A DNA stretch of 64,000 nucleotides from Takashimella koratensis (lineage: Eukaryota > Basidiomycota > Tremellomycetes > Trichosporonales > Tetragoniomycetaceae). Below the pieces are notes generated by a model, which was given only the letters and a program-made list of their open reading frames with translations, was not told the DNA's origin and did not search any database. The stretch lies in NCBI GenBank assembly GCA_003116875.1, contig BCKT01000005.1, positions 1,116,001-1,180,000 of the forward strand, given 5' to 3'. Each line of letters opens with the position of its first letter. Position 1 is the stretch's first letter. Made by a program: the position numbers and the translations under genes. Shown in pieces: positions 9,127 through 20,710 of this stretch.

Positions 9127-11272
9127 TCAAGCCGGGTACAAAGAGCTGAGGTGACGTGAGACGATGAGTCGTTGAATCTGTGAAGTGCCTTCGTAAAGTT
9201 CGTAAATCTTTGCGTCGCTAGGTGAAGTCAGTGTGGTTCTCAGGATTTATGACACGTTGAACCAACCGGTAGAGTTTTTCCATAGGCATCTCTGTGTTGA
9301 AGCCGGCCCCTCCGAAGACTAGCGGCGGGCGAATGTCAGCAACTGGGAGGACTAAATGAGATTGCCTCATTCCTCACCTTGCACGCCGAGGTTCGCGTTT
9401 TCGACTGCTGCTTTGCTGGCGAAGGCTTTTGCCATTGAGGCGTAGAAAGCTACAGAAGACATGGCGGAGCATCCAATGAGCGGCAGAAACCACCTCAGAT
9501 GACTGGACACGTACTGTTTCTGCCTCCACTGTCCTTCGTCCATGCAGCACGCCAAACAAGGCCTCGGGCCGCTTCTGCGTTGATGGCCATGTCTGCGAGC
9601 ATGAAGGCAACACCTTGGTGATTGATGATCGGTTGTCCCATGGTCTGTAGACGTCAAGGGATTGCCCCCTCCAAGTAAATGCACATACCTTTCGCTCCTG
9701 TGCATACTTGGTGGCCTCTTCGAGTGCTCGTTGTGCGAGTCCCACCGCTGCCGCTGACACGAGAGGTCGCGTGATGTCGAAAGCTTTCATGGCAACTACC
9801 ACCACGAAGAACATGTTAGAGGTGTGAAACGACCTTCTTCAAGTACTCACTCTTGAAACCTTCGCCGGGAGAGCCCAAGACGTTTTCTTCCGGAACTACA
9901 ACGTCTTGGAAGGTCACCATTCTCGTGTCCGAGCAGCGTTGGCCTATGAAGTCAGCTTGACCTCTTTCGAGTGTCAAATGGCCGTACCCATGTTAATCTC
10001 CTTCTTTCCAAGGATGATACCCTCAGAATCTCCGTCTACGACAAAACCGGTCATGCCTTTGGAGGGAGACGCGTTGGGGTCGGTAATAGCGAGAACAAAC
10101 TGAACCTCGATTAGACTTTTGTGCTAACTCCGCTACTGATATGAGTACTTACAAACCAGTTGGCGTGACCAGCATTCGTTCTGAAGGGATTTAGTAGGGT
10201 GAAGGACAAGCTTCATTGTTATAGGCAACTTACATCCTGAGAGAGGTCAATGCAAGGATCGCTTGAAGTGTAGCGATGTCTGAAAATCCGACTCACCACA
10301 TCTTCGTCCCGTTCAAAATCCACTTGTCTCCCTGCTTGACCGCTTTGGTCTTGATGTTTGCGACGTCTGATCCGGCGCCAGGCTCAGTCTAAAGTCGGCG
10401 GGAAAGAAGGAAGGGTACCATCAGTCCCATTCTTGGGCTTAGGGGTAACGACTCACAACGCAGTAAGATGCAACCAGAGGTTCTTCCGTCATCCGGCCAA
10501 GGTATTTCATCTTGGTGTCATGTGAAGCGGCAATGATGAGGGGGGCCTCAGCAAGGCCGTTGGCTAAAGTTGCAAAATCAGCGATCATTGCTCGATATCT
10601 GCCGACTGAGAGGAAACGATTCGACTTGCCTTCCATTGCCGTCTGAACTCCGGTACAACCAAAAGCGAGAGACTCAGAGATGATCGCACATTCGAGCAGC
10701 CCCAACTCCGGTCCACCGTACTGTAATGGTTTGCTGACATTCGGTCACGATGTACACTTACAGCTTCTGGGATATGGGTGTTCAACAAGCCCACGGAGTG
10801 AGCTTCCTTCAGCAGAGGCCACGGGTACTCCTAAGCATGACAGTGAGCATTGGTCTGGATCAAACTGAACTCTGTCAGTATCGAGAAGGAACTCACCATT
10901 GTACGGTCATACTCGGCAGCCACAGGCGCAATTGCTTCGCGCGCGAACGATGAAGCCAGCTCTGGTGACGGTGGTCAATACGAGAAGCGGTTGGTAGGTG
11001 TTAGGCCAGAAGCGGAGACAAAATTAGCTCACCTTGGATTCCTCGTTGCTCGTCGCTGAGCGCAAAGTTGACGGCTTGTCGAGTTGAACGATGAGCATCG
11101 AAAGATCAGTCTGGGGTGATGGCCAACAATGCAAGCGGTGGAGACATGACTCACGCCCAGTGACAGGGGAGGATTCATCGAGCGACGCGAGTCCTCTGAG
11201 GTTGGGAAGTGCGGTAGTTGCGTGCTTGAGGAGACGCGCCCTGGACGCGTGGAGAGCAGAGCGCCCGAGCAT
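9127..11272 (-). CDS. Acyl-CoA dehydrogenase, mitochondrial (medium-chain type)
   Basis: FAD-dependent enzyme of fatty-acid beta-oxidation. The N-terminus [18 protein letters not shown] is a plausible mitochondrial presequence. Family signatures follow in order: [19 protein letters not shown] (FAD/substrate binding), the WILNGTKMW strand, [11 protein letters not shown], the helix [19 protein letters not shown] and [17 protein letters not shown]. After an intron the gene ends in [16 protein letters not shown] and [10 protein letters not shown]. The glutamate in YEGTSQIQ is the catalytic base in medium-chain enzymes. Length is about 430 residues, normal. The gene is convergent with the methyltransferase (201 bp between stops) and divergent from POL3. 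The final splice was chosen because it restores the YEGTSQIQR motif. Confidence 0.88.
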
Positions 11273-11348
11273 TGTTGGGTGGGTAGGAGGAGTGGGTGAG
11301 GTTGGGAGGATGAATGGCGATGTGCAAGAGGACCGATAAGGTGTAGGT

Positions 11349-11388
<40 letters not shown>

Positions 11389-11751
11389 AATGCAACTGAT
11401 TCCGGCTATGCGTACGTGTCCAACCGTGCAGGGAGGGGGCAAGCCGGTTTACGCGGTGAAAGTGAGGGATAGGCGCGTAAGCCTGTTGGGGATAGGCACC
11501 CGCTGGCTTTCTCTGGCGCAGGCCTATCTGTCCCCTTGGGCACCTCCACCGCGCGTCGACGGATTGAGATTACGGGACTTGTCTTTTGATTTTGTTTTCA
11601 CCATCATCTCCTCATCCTCACCCTCCACCGTCACTCTCACCCCCTCTCCCCCTCTCCACCTCTCCACCTCTCCACCTCTCTCATTCCCTCATCGTCGACC
11701 CCTCCTCTCGCACACAGCCAGATCCCGAAACCCACATCCCACCCACCAGCA
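11273..11751. promoter_or_regulatory. Divergent promoter of ACAD and POL3 with (GT)n
   Basis: Shared 479-bp region. It contains an 18-unit GT run (11351-11387) close to the ACAD start and a pyrimidine-rich CCTCTCCACCT-type tract just before the POL3 start. No gene is seen in it. Confidence 0.5.
11351..11387. repeat. (GT)18 microsatellite
   Basis: Uninterrupted GT dinucleotide run of 37 bases, 78 bp upstream of the acyl-CoA dehydrogenase start codon. Confidence 0.95.
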
Positions 11752-14700
11752 ATGGCCATTGAGCCCTCGTCCAAGAAGAGGAAGGCCGTCGCAGGAGATG
11801 ACTCATCCTCCAAGCTCTCAAAGCAGCAGAGCTTCTCCGCCGTTCTCGAGCAGTTGGAGGCAGAAGAAGATATTAGCGGAGGTGAGCTCGCTTCTGGTCT
11901 TCGACGGTCGAGTCTTCCGTTGGCTGTCAAACAAGCAAAGCTAAATGTTCCAGAATCCATTGAGACCGATCACGCTTGGCCACGGCCACCCACCCCAAAG
12001 CTCAACGTCAACACAGATTCTATCGGTGAGTGGTTGACGACGCAGTCGCTCAGGATCGCATTGTGGACTTTCAACTGATACCTATCGTTTCAGCATTCCA
12101 GCAGATCGAAATTGAAGAGTCCTCAGACGCCAGACATGGGACTACGCTTCAACTATACGGCGTTACCCAAGCTGGAAACTCGGTTCTCGCTCATGTCTGG
12201 GGCTTCCGACCGTACTTTTTTATCGCCGCGCCCAGCGGATTCCTCAACAAAGACCTCGATGCACTCAAGGATACCCTCAACGTGAGCTCTTGAGCTCCAA
12301 GCCTTGTTTGCAACACTGACCGATGTTGCAGGCCGCTATCCCTTCGGTCGTGCCCGTCGTCACAAGTTGTATCATTCAGATGAAAAAGTCGCTCTGGGGT
12401 TATCGAGGTGATGAAAACGTCCCCTTTATCCGTATCACATGCTCAGACCCGAAGAGCATACCCAAAGTCAAAGATGAGTCCCCACCCGCTTTCGAGACAA
12501 AGTGCTGCGGCTGACTCCCCCAAACGAGCTTTTGAGCGCGGTCAGGTCGACTTCAATGGCTTGTTCATGTCCGAGGTCATGACGTTTGAGAGCAACATTG
12601 CTTATACTCTTCGTTTTATGATCGACACCAAAGTGAGTGACATTGTAATCAACGAGCTGGTCGAGATAAACCTCTCACTCCTGCAGATTGTGGGCATGAA
12701 CTGGGTGGAGGCTCCCGGAGGAAAATACGAACTTCTCGATGGTTCAAACAAGAAGTCGCGCTGCCAGTTGGAGTTTTTCATCAAGTTAGTTCCCCCGTGA
12801 AAGAACACAACAGTGTCTGAGGCTGATCCATATCTCAGCTACAAGGATCTGCTCTCCCACGCACCCGATGGCGATTGGTCGAAACTAGCACCTCTTCGAA
12901 TCCTCAGCTTCGATATCGAGTGTGCAGGACGCAAAGGCATCTTCCCAGAAGCAAATATTGATCCGGTCATTCAAATTGCGGCAATGGTGACACGACAAGG
13001 TGAGTCCTAGTGGGAATGCAAACCTGAACACAATTCTGATCAACTCTCAAGGTGAAACCAAGCCATTCGTCAGGAATGTGTTTACCTTGAATACATGTGC
13101 TCATATCGTCGGGTCACACGTCCTCGAGTTTCGTGACGAGAAGAATCTTCTTCTGGAGTGGCGAAAGTTCGTGGAGAAGGTTGATCCCGACATGGTCATT
13201 GGGTACAACATTACCAACTTCGATCTGCCCTATCTACTGGACCGGGCGAAGGCATTGAAGCTTCCAGAGTTCGCGTTCCTTGGCCGAATGCTGGGTGAGC
13301 AGCAATCTGTGAGATGAGCTAACAAGCAGGCGTCAAATCTGAAGTGCGAGACACACATTTCTCATCTAAAGCTTACGGTCAACGCGATTCTAAAGCGGTC
13401 AACATTGAAGGAAGGCTCCAGCTCGATATCCTTCAAGTCATGCAACGCGACTACAAACTTCGAAGTTACACTCTAAACGCCGTGTGCGCCCAGTTCTTGG
13501 GCGAGCAGAAAGAAGATGTCCATCACTCCATCATTACCGAGCTTCAAAACGGAACGGCTGACTCAAGAAGGCGTCTAGCCGTGTACTGTCTCAAAGTAGG
13601 TTTTCGGTCAGTAGAGAGGCTGCTAACAAGTAGGATGCATATCTTCCACAGAGACTCATGGACAAGCTTATGTTTTTCGTCAATTACACGGAGATGGCGC
13701 GTGTGACAGGCGTTCCCTTCAATTATTTGCTCAGTCGAGGCCAACAAATTAAGGTCATCTCTCAACTGTATCGCAACGCCGGGGAAGCTGGCTACATCAT
13801 TCCCGCCATGAAAAGCGAAGCTTCCGATGAACAATATGAAGGAGCTACCGTCATCGAACCGTCCAGAGGTTTCTACGACGTACCGATCGCCACATTGGAT
13901 TTTGCATCGCTGTACCCGAGTATCATGATGGCTCACAACCTCTGTTACACAACGCTTCTGGACAAGGCGACAATCGAGCGCTTGAAATTGGTGGAGGGCG
14001 TGGACTACATTCACACTCCCAATAATGGTAAGTTTGTATTCATTATGCTCCGCGCTAATTGAAGACTACTTTGCAACTTCGACACGGAGAAAAGGACTGT
14101 TGCCAACAGTTCTGGAGAATCTTCTTTCGGCGCGAAAACGCGCAAAGGCGGATCTCAAGGTGGAAAAGGACCCGTTCAAACGCGCGGTCCTCGATGGTCG
14201 CCAGTTGGCACTCAAGGTAGGGGATTGCTAGAGGTCACTGCTTACATTCAGATCAGCGCCAACTCGGTGTACGGCTTCACGGGTGCTACCATTGGCAAAT
14301 TGCCCTGTCTAGCGATTTCATCCTCGGTCACGGCATACGGACGAAAGATGATCGAATTCACTAAGAATGAAGTGGAGAGCCAGTATTCGATCAACAATGG
14401 CTACGAGCACGACGCCAAAGTCGTTTACGGTGATACCGATTCAGTCATGGTCAAGTTTGGGTGTCCCGATCTACCCACTGCAATGCGTCTCGGTGAGTGC
14501 TACATAACGAGAGCGATCTAATCAAACAGGCGCGGAAGCGGCCGACCTGGTGTCGGGCAAGTTTGTCAAACCGATCAAGTTGGAGTTCGAGAAGGTCTAT
14601 TTCCCGTACCTTTTGATTAACAAGAAGCGTTATGCTGGACTATACTGGACGAAACCCGACAAGTACGACAAGATGGATACCAAGGGGATTGAGGTGAGTT

Positions 14701-15770
14701 ATGGCGTTGCGGTGTCAAGCTGACCATTAGACTGTCCGCCGAGACAACTGCCGATTGGTTTCTACAATGATCGAAACCTGTCTGTTCAAGATGCTTATAG
14801 ATCGTGATGTCAAGGGCGCGGAAGAGTAAGCCCTATATCTTCCATTATTGCTGACAAAAGCTATGTGAAACAAACCATTGCCGATCTCCTGCAAAACAAG
14901 ATTGACATGTCGCAGCTGGTCATTACCAAAGCTCTGGCCAAAGCCGGTATGTTGCAAACCAAAATCCAAAGCTGATCACTCAGACTATGCCGGCAAGCAA
15001 GCGCACGTCGAACTCGCTGAAAGAATGCGCAAACGAGACGCTGGTATGTTCATGTGAAGGGTTCTGGCTGATTGTATAGGTTCTGCACCAGCGTTGGGAG
15101 ACCGTGTGGCATATGTCATCATCAAGGGCATCAAAGGTGAGTTGAAGAATGCTATCCAAGCTGACAATGAGGTGCCGCTGCGTACGAGAAAAGCGAGGAT
15201 CCGCTTTACGTCCTAGAACACAATGTGCCGATCGATACAAGATACTATTTGGAAAACCAGCTGTCAAAGCCTCTCATGCGTATCTTCGAACCGATTTTGG
15301 GAGAGAAGGCCAATAGTCTTTGTAAGTGCAATCTGTTTGAGCCATGACTAAGTCACCCAGTGACTGGTGAACACACCAGGACGATCCAGATTGCGACACC
15401 TACCATTGGCGGTCTGATGAAGTTTGCTGTCAAAACTGTCACTTGCCTTGGCTGCCGTACACCTCTGAAGGGGTCTAACAGTACGTGAACGGATATCGTG
15501 TGTGTGCTGATAGAAGGTGGCGCTGTCTGCGTCAATTGTCGACCACGAATGGCCGAGCTTTATCAGAAGCAAGTCGCTTCTACCTCGGCTCTGCAGATCG
15601 ATTTCGCAAGGCTGTGGACGCAATGCCAGCGATGCCAAGGCTCCTTGCATCAAGATGTCATTTGTACGTCGGCCGACTGTCCCATATACTACCGGCGAAC
15701 AGCGAGACAAAAGGAGGTCGCGGTCGCGGTCGCCCAGCTCGACCGGTTTGAAAGTGAGACTTCTTGGTGA
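11752..15770 (+). CDS. POL3: DNA polymerase delta catalytic subunit
   Basis: Replicative B-family polymerase with 3'-5' proofreading, acting with PCNA on the lagging strand. The start [13 protein letters not shown] carries a basic nuclear signal. Exonuclease motifs are LSFDIECAG (Exo I), [11 protein letters not shown] (Exo II) and YCLKDAYLP (Exo III, created by splicing). Polymerase motifs are [10 protein letters not shown] (A), [12 protein letters not shown] (B) and [10 protein letters not shown] (C). The C-terminal metal sites are present: CLGC...CVNC (CysA, zinc) and CQRC...CTSADC (CysB, the iron-sulfur site that binds the B subunit). The protein ends FESETSW. All catalytic aspartates are in place and the length of about 1,060 residues is normal. 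At least a dozen short introns are present. The gene is convergent with SEN54, 138 bp between stops. Confidence 0.96.
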
Positions 15771-15908
15771 TTCGCCATTGTATAAACGACAAAGCTCGAT
15801 ACCTCATGTACAACAAACATGTCTGCCCATAGATTCGATCTCTGTGATTGTCTTCATTCCCCTGTTCCAGTCATGACCACCACGCATGTATGCATCATCA
15901 CATAGCCC

Positions 15909-17643
15909 TCAGAGAACAGGGTAGTTTACAAATCCACTGCGACCGAACCTCACCCAGCCAGTGTTGCCAGAATCATTGACGGCAACGATGAGAGCACGAT
16001 CACCGTTGCGCAAAGCACCCATGGCGGCATTGACTGGTACCGGCTGGGATGTGGACGATGAGGTTACCCACTTGAAAATCGATGAGAGCGATCTCTTTTC
16101 AGGCTTTGTTGTAGGTTTTGATGACGGTCTAGGCGGTTTTTGATATTGAGGACCAACGCGTTTGACGATGCCCTTTGGCTCGTCTGGGAGTTGGTCGAAA
16201 ACCTCTGCCAATTGTCTCTGTGTTGGCATGGGGGTTTCACGGGATCTGGAGGGATCAGCGAGACGCACAACAACTGACACTCACTCGACTACGGCCACAA
16301 TGTATTCTGGCCTTTGACGAGCAAGTCCGGCCTCGCTGCCCAGATCCCATTTGCTCTTGCTCCAAGGAGTAGCTGGTTTCCATACGTTGAAGAAAGGAAG
16401 GTATGGATTCTTGTCGAGGGCGATGTATGATTCAACGTCGGAGCTCTCTGCCAACAGCTTTCCTGGAACAATCGGAGGATGGCCAGATGGGATGAAGCGG
16501 AGACCAGCGAATTTAGAAGCTGAGAACGCTGGTCAGCAACACTCGAGTATGGGGAGCGTACCATAAGACGTTTGAGACCAAATACCCAACACAGACGTCA
16601 GTCCGCTGACGCAAAGTCGGCCGATGGATCCGAACCACCGTGATATACCCATCACCCAGTCACAAATAGACAATTGGGTCCTTGCGCTCGGATCTGCTGA
16701 AGGTGCAGTGTTTGCGAGGAAATGTCTGGGGATAAAACGGCGAGAGCGCTGAACGGTGTAACCCAGTCGTTTGAGATAGGCATACGCCTTTACTCGTCAG
16801 CTTTGCCCCTCCGCAGTTCACTAACTTGATATCTTTCCCAAGTCAATGCGTCTTTGCCCATGAAAGCGGCAAAGCTTTCCAGCACGCTCATCTCAATCGC
16901 TCCTCGCACCCCTTGATCCTCCTCCGACCACGCACCAAAACCGCTCGCGACCTCCTCGGCCGTTTCAGGCTCACGGCCAACCCAGAGCTGCAAACTCCCA
17001 CGCTCGACCAGATACAGCGTCTCCTCTGGCAGCAGATCAACTCGAGATCGGCCCTTGCCCTTCTTATCCTGATTGTCTATCGCAGGTCGTACGGAGATGC
17101 CCATAGAGTCAAGGACATGACCTCGCGAGACGAGAAGCCGTGCGTACGATGAGGGAGGAACAAGGAGGGCGTGCGACATGGATTTACTGAAAGGTCAGCA
17201 TTGAACAAGGAATGAGGACCAGAGACCTTGTATCTCACCTTGATCCACCTCGGACTCCAACCAGGGCGTCAAACAGAGCCTGTCGACTGTTCTGAAGCAT
17301 CATCTCTTGCAGGTTGACCGTCTCCTGGAGCGGCTCAAAATCCTTTTCACCTCGCTTTGGGATGTTGATTTTTGGACGAGACTGGCCATCGACAGGGGCA
17401 TGCTGAATTTTACTAGATTCCTGTCAGGTTGTTGCCCTTTGAACCTCAATCCTATGCAAAGAGTGCTGGAGAGAGTACCAACCTGGCAAAGCTTTGGATG
17501 AGCTTGAGGTCGATTCGTTCGTCATCGCCCTCTTCTTCCTCGTTCTGGGTAGAGGCAACTGGGGCTGATGGACCGCCGAGCTGCTTGGAGAGGTCTGTTC
17601 GCGGGTCTTCGCCCTCTGCGGAGGGCTCGGATGCTGCCTGCAT
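15909..17643 (-). CDS. SEN54: tRNA-splicing endonuclease subunit Sen54
   Basis: Structural subunit of the tetrameric endonuclease that removes tRNA introns. The start at 17643 (MQAASEPSAEGEDPR) gives an acidic N-terminus. The conserved Sen54 N-terminal domain follows, with LLPEETLYLVERGSLQLW as its hallmark and a nearby MSVLESFAAFMG helix. A middle segment reads YAYLKRLGYTVQRSRRF, and the C-terminus IVAVNDSGNTGWVRFGR matches the nuclease-like fold's last strands. There is no catalytic triad, as expected for this subunit. It is interesting beside the intron-containing tRNA-Ser elsewhere in the window, but there is no functional link by position. Internal splice sites between about 15,950 and 17,200 were set by motif continuity. 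Confidence 0.85.
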
Positions 17644-18026
17644 TTCGAAAGATGTCGCTGGAGAATGCTCTGGATGAGAACAGGCTGGGATTTAGGTGAA
17701 GTTGGTTGAAGAGAGGGAGTGAATTGAAAAAATAATAATAACCGCGAATCTGCCTCCACTCTTGACTCGATGGGGAGCGAATTCACAACAACCATCCTCG
17801 TCCTAGCGTCGGCATGGAGATGGGGGGTCCCGCACACAGTATGGCACCCGGGCGGGAAACATCAAGATTGCGTTGTTCATTCACACCAATACGTAAACAT
17901 GCCAGAACGCTTGAAACGGAGAGGTCGGGGTCCCTCTCTCTACTGATGTATACCCCATATGACTTGACCATCCTCCGCGCACCTATGAACAGCTCCGTCC
18001 CTCCTCTTCGTCCTTCACCCTTTCCT
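17644..18026. other. Intergenic region, SEN54 promoter / GT90 3' end
   Basis: 383 bp between the SEN54 start (minus) and the GT90 stop (minus). It contains AT-rich AATAATAATAA near 17,726. Nothing gene-like is seen. Confidence 0.5.
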
Positions 18027-20091
18027 TCAACCCAGGTACGTCAACTCCTCACGGTCATCGGCATTCAAGCGGGCCCATTCGAGACACAGGCGGTAGACGT
18101 AAACCTCCATGTCAATCTTGCGACCGATCTTGAACATCCACTCGCGACCTGCTTTGGCAATCTTGCGCAACTCGGCATCACCATCTAGCCTGCGCGTCTT
18201 CATGCCTGCAGATTGGTAGGATGTTTGGTTGGCGGCGTTGATCATCGCACGAGAGGGCCCGGAGAAGAACGCGTGGATGTTGTAGAGCTCAGAGTACATC
18301 TGAGAGACCGGAATGTAGTGCAGCTGAACGCGACGTCAGCATTCTCCAAACGCAGACTTCAAAACCCACCCATGGTTGCATCCATTCGGACATGAACTCG
18401 GTGTACACGGTCGACTTGAGGACAGCGGACTCAGATTTGAGGAGGGCGAACAGACGAGCAGAGTAACCCATGCCGTCAATGTCGATGAGATACTTGTGTC
18501 GCCAGTTTTCACCCAGAGACACGGCGTCGGCGAATCGGTGGTCTTTACGCATTCCATCGCATCCTCCTGGGTAAGAAATGCAGCCGACAGCCTTGGTGAA
18601 GGCGACATCCATCATGTCGGCATTGAGCTGTCCGATAGGAACCTGCGCCGAGATGAAGTTGTTGGTGTTAGCCGGGTACGCGAAGACAACAGTCTTGTTG
18701 GTGTGCGAGGTGTCCGAAGTCATTCGGATCAAGCGGTGACGTTGGTACTGAGCCAGGAATCCAGGGGGCGAGCTTCCTCCTCCAGTCGTGGCGCCTCGCC
18801 AGAAAATGTCGTCCGATTTGTCTGCCCATGGGACCTCCATCTCGTCGGTGTCCTTGATGATCATGTTGACCGGGTCCCAGCCGTACGTGTATCGTTTCGT
18901 GGACGAATAGTAGTAGTGGCTCGGAATAAGAATGTCAGAGTATCCTGGTCCCTTGGCCGGCGAGAAGACGGGGTAGAGAGCGTGAATGGTGCGCCAGTCG
19001 GAGAAGAAGTGTCCTTGGTTGTAGTGCGCCCAAGGGTGGTCGCAGAACTCGTACTGGTCGTCAACAGACTCGGCGAAGGAAAAGTCCTGGCTCGGGATGT
19101 CGGAGGTGATACCAGCGTTGGCAAGGCGGGAGATGGGGACTTGACCTTCTTTAAGCTGCGAGCGCAGCGAGCCGAAAAGTCGACGAGCTTGCGAGGATGG
19201 GTGGCATGTGCGGCGGTATGCTTCCCAAACGTTTCCGTCGCCATGCCAGTCGGGAATGAACTCTCCACCCAGAACATGCTCAATGCCCTCTGATCTTGTC
19301 AGCTCGCATATCGGACCCGTTCACTCACTTGAAGAGTCGGCGGTCAAGTTTGAGAACACCTTCTCCTCCCAGGGGACGAGAATACGACCTTCAGCCTTCT
19401 CATTGATCGGGAAGTCCATGTTGGGCAGCTTGTCCTGGAATCGCTCCACCATGTTGCGGAAACCCTTGGCACGAGCACCGACTTCGGCGTCCTCGAAGCC
19501 TTTGCTGACGTCGATCGTGCGCGTTTTACCGTTCTCGATACGGACGAGGTCGACGGACGGGAGATAACCGACCTGAATGCATCGCTCACGAATCTCCTTG
19601 CCAGTGAATGCCCAGAATGGTTCGAGGTCCTTCATCAACTGGTCGTACTCGTCGATAATGATTGTACCGTGACCCTTGGCAAAGTCGAACCAATCGTCAA
19701 AGCCCTTGGGTGGCTCACGCCCGTATCGTCGACGGTACTCGGAAACAGCATCTCGAAGCGTCCTGCTTTGCTTGGTGATCTTGGTATCAAACGTCGACTT
19801 GGCGCTGGCCATGAGTTGAGGGATTGGGTGAACGATCGGTGGCCGAGGCGCTCGCGCTTTGGCACGGAGAAAGTTGGAGCGGATAATGGAGGATGACGCT
19901 GTCGACCATCGTTGGGTGGACAAGAGCGAGTTGGAGGAAGGAACGAGGAAGTGGAATAAGAGGAAGAGGGAGAAGATGGAGCCGGCGATGGCGTATAGTC
20001 GGTTGCGCGGAGACAACGACTTGTACTGCGCCTTGAGCTTGATGGCGACGTTTTTGGCGGTGATGACGATTGATGGGGGAGCGGAGGACAT
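18027..20091 (-). CDS. CAP10-family glycosyltransferase (GT90), type II membrane
   Basis: Golgi-type glycosyltransferase of family GT90 (Pfam Glyco_transf_90), the family of Cryptococcus Cap10 and xylosyltransferase Cxt1. The start MSSAPPSIVITAKN is followed by one hydrophobic segment (YAIAGSIFSLFLLFHFLV, about residues 33-50), giving a short cytosolic tail and lumenal catalytic domain. Family features include HGTIIIDEYDQL, DDIFWRGATTGGGSSPPGF and KYLIDIDGMGYSARLFALL, the last being the nucleotide-sugar region seen across GT90. Length is about 670 residues. An in-frame upstream ATG at 20181 exists, but the sequence between looks like leader. The acceptor cannot be told from sequence; xylose onto mannan-type glycans is the known activity of characterised relatives. 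Confidence 0.85.
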
Positions 20092-20710
20092 GGTGGATGT
20101 TGCTGTCAGTGGGACAAGTGAGAGGGAGAGGTATAGATGGTGGGAACGGGGAAAGAGGGGAACGGGGTTCGCAGGGTGCACGGGTCACGTCCCCAGGCGC
20201 GAGAAATGAGCGCGTGGAGCGAGGGCGTCGAGAGGAGGACGGGGGAGGGGATGCAGTCTGTAACTGACGTCCCACGCGAGAATGCGAATCTGTAGATGGG
20301 TAGAGATGATGAGTAGGAGCGGGGTGGGAGGGGGGAAGGGTTAAGGAGGGGAGGGGGAGGTGGGAGGTGGGAGGTGGGCTGAAGGGAGGATCCGAGGATG
20401 AGAAGATGTGAAGAGCCAGCGGGACGCGGTTACCCAGGCGCGTCCCCAAAATGTCTCGTTGCAGTCCACATCCTGCCAACCACCGACGTGTGGCACCTCT
20501 AACGATTTCCAGTTCAGCTTCGGATGGATGCATACGCCCATTGTAATCTATCAGACTAGTCCACCCAGCTCTACCCATTGTACGCTGTCTCACCACGAGA
20601 TAGACTGATTCGTCGCTTCTTACCTGCACCCGATATCTTCTCCCGTTACCCTCGACTCCTCAGTCATCGTCGACAGCAACTCCCAATCATCATCTCCTTC
20701 ACCCTCTCGC
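20092..20710. other. Intergenic region, GT90 promoter / iPGM 3' end
   Basis: 619 bp without a gene. It contains G-rich tandem GGGAGGT units near 20,350-20,380 and two TGACGT-type sites (for example around 20,262). The iPGM gene ends at its right side. Confidence 0.5.

Noticed and set aside
18376..19293. Long open frame on the plus strand opposite the GT90 gene
   Set aside because: It is the antisense of a clearly conserved glycosyltransferase exon, has no family features and exists because of codon bias on the other strand.
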